This document shows, piece after piece, positions 63,169 to 64,000 of a stretch of 64,000 bases of DNA. The notes below the pieces were generated by a model that did not search any database, was not told the DNA's origin, and saw only the letters and a list, made by a program, of their open reading frames with translations. Each line of letters begins with the position of its first letter. Position 1 is the first letter of the stretch. Both the position numbers and the translations under genes were made by a program. Location: assembly GCA_032433765.1 (NCBI GenBank), contig JAVIAB010000025.1, forward strand, positions 38,633,348-38,697,347, given 5' to 3'. Origin of the DNA: Megaustenia siamemsis. Lineage: Eukaryota; Mollusca; Gastropoda; Stylommatophora; Ariophantidae.

Positions 63169-63236
63169 TAACTGTTATATGATGTCACTATTTACATGAT
63201 TAATCCCTTACACGTGAAATATGAATTTAAAAATAC

Positions 63237-63680
63237 TTCTCCCAGGTTCAATTGCAACCATAGGCTGTCGGAACTTGTCACTTCACATCCATGGTTTCTT
63301 CATGGCTTAACCACCTCTGGTCTCTGTGTAGTGAGATCCGATGTCTAGCCTTCTCAGAGATGGCTAAAATAAAAACAGGAGATCTTGTGTGCACTCTGTA
63401 CATGTTAAACCTTCTCAGAGATGGCTAAAATAAAAACAGGAGATCTTGTGTGCACTCTGTACATGTTAAACCTTCTCAGAGATGGCTAAAATAAAAACAG
63501 GAGGTCTCGTATGCACTCTGTACATGTTAAACCTTCTCAGAGATGGCTAAAATAAAAACAGGAGGTCTCGTATGCACTCTGTACATGTTAAGCCTTCTCA
63601 GAGATGGCTAAAATAAAAACAGGAGGTCTCGTATGCACTCTGTACATGTTAAAGAACCCTTGACAGTAGGAAATTAATAG
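63237..63680 (+). mobile_element. SINE-V with a 61-bp internal array
   Basis: Body CACCTCTGGTCTCTGTGTAG, GATCCGATGTCTAGCC, then the 61-bp segment CCTTCTCAGAGATGGCTAAA plus ATAAAAACAGGAGGTCTCGT repeated five times (starts 63349, 63410, 63471, 63532, 63593), then GTTAAAGAACCCTTGACAG. Confidence 0.85.
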
Positions 63681-63689
63681 AGTAGTAAA

Positions 63690-63950
63690 GAAAAAAGTAA
63701 AGAGCCCTGTCACGCCAAATGGCGTATAGGGAATATGGTGTTAATGACTATAAATTGTACAGACCTTCAGCACATGAATTTTGGGGTAATGTGGTCGGTA
63801 TTACGCCCATCCTGCTTTACTTTCCCAGAAAAAAATCTGGTACCCTTTTAAGGCTGGCTGAACCCGGAAGCCATCGGTTGGGATCGAACCTTACCTCTTG
63901 TCCTCTGCAGTCCAGTTCTCTAACCACTGAGCTAAATTAAAAGAGCAGGC
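63690..63950 (-). mobile_element. SINE-T, reverse copy
   Basis: AAAGTAAAGAGCCCTGTCAC, GGGTAATGTGGTCGGTATTA, GGATCGAACCTTACC (B box on the - strand) and CTAACCACTGAGCTAAATT (A box). Nearly full length; directly follows SINE-V. Confidence 0.87.
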
Positions 63951-64000
63951 CAGAAAAAAATCTGCCTGGCAAAATTTATAGGAAAATATCTACCCAAAAA

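Overview
The window looks like nuclear DNA of an invertebrate animal. My best guess is a lophotrochozoan, probably a mollusc. The evidence is split genes with GT-AG introns, AT-rich intronic DNA, many short tRNA-derived SINEs, 3'-end fragments of several non-LTR retrotransposon families, and a very large number of minisatellites. The species call is inference; no marker here fixes it. I see no bacterial operon, CRISPR array, functional tRNA or rRNA gene.

Two real protein genes are supported, both on the + strand. (1) PDCD6 (ALG-2, the penta-EF-hand calcium sensor) lies at 3404-13893 as five phase-consistent exons carrying all five EF-hands and the stop codon. Its first exon is not found and is probably upstream of the window. 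(2) Rotatin (RTTN, a centriole/basal-body scaffold) starts with an ATG at 23227 and continues past the right edge. Ten exons (23227-23281, 26272-26459, 34708-34894, 37932-38171, 40776-40863, 47444-47558, 48055-48199, 52780-52936, 56850-57114, 59616-59795) join without a frame break into about 540 N-terminal residues.

Everything else is repeats. PDCD6 introns (1-13.8 kb) hold SINEs, LINE tails and an 86-bp array. The intergenic part (14-23.2 kb) is mostly minisatellites (58, 47, 29, 21, 63, 40 and 57 bp units) with SINEs and LINE pieces between. RTTN introns each carry their own arrays: 47-bp units in about 97 copies with 845-bp and 1077/1171-bp higher-order periods (intron 2), 23 bp (intron 3), 24 bp, 47 bp and 20-24 bp (intron 4), 66 bp and 44 bp (intron 5), a 71-86 bp repeat containing the splice acceptor (intron 6), 18, 58 and 128 bp (intron 7), 46 bp (intron 8), and 35-bp units carrying a consensus 5' splice site (intron 9). 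The only long mobile-element coding region is a frameshifted endonuclease-reverse transcriptase on the - strand at 42775-45318.

The most unusual theme is that several RTTN intronic arrays are made of splice-site-like units: about 19 copies of a pyrimidine tract plus CAG in intron 5, about 22 copies of a GTAAGT donor in intron 9, and a tandem repeat that duplicates the real acceptor of exon 7 with its first exonic bases. Exon 3 sits between two unrelated arrays that reach within about 20 bp of both its splice sites. Nested insertions with clear target-site duplications give a relative chronology of the mobile elements. All splice calls rest on reading frame, splice consensus and remembered family similarity; no transcript data were available.
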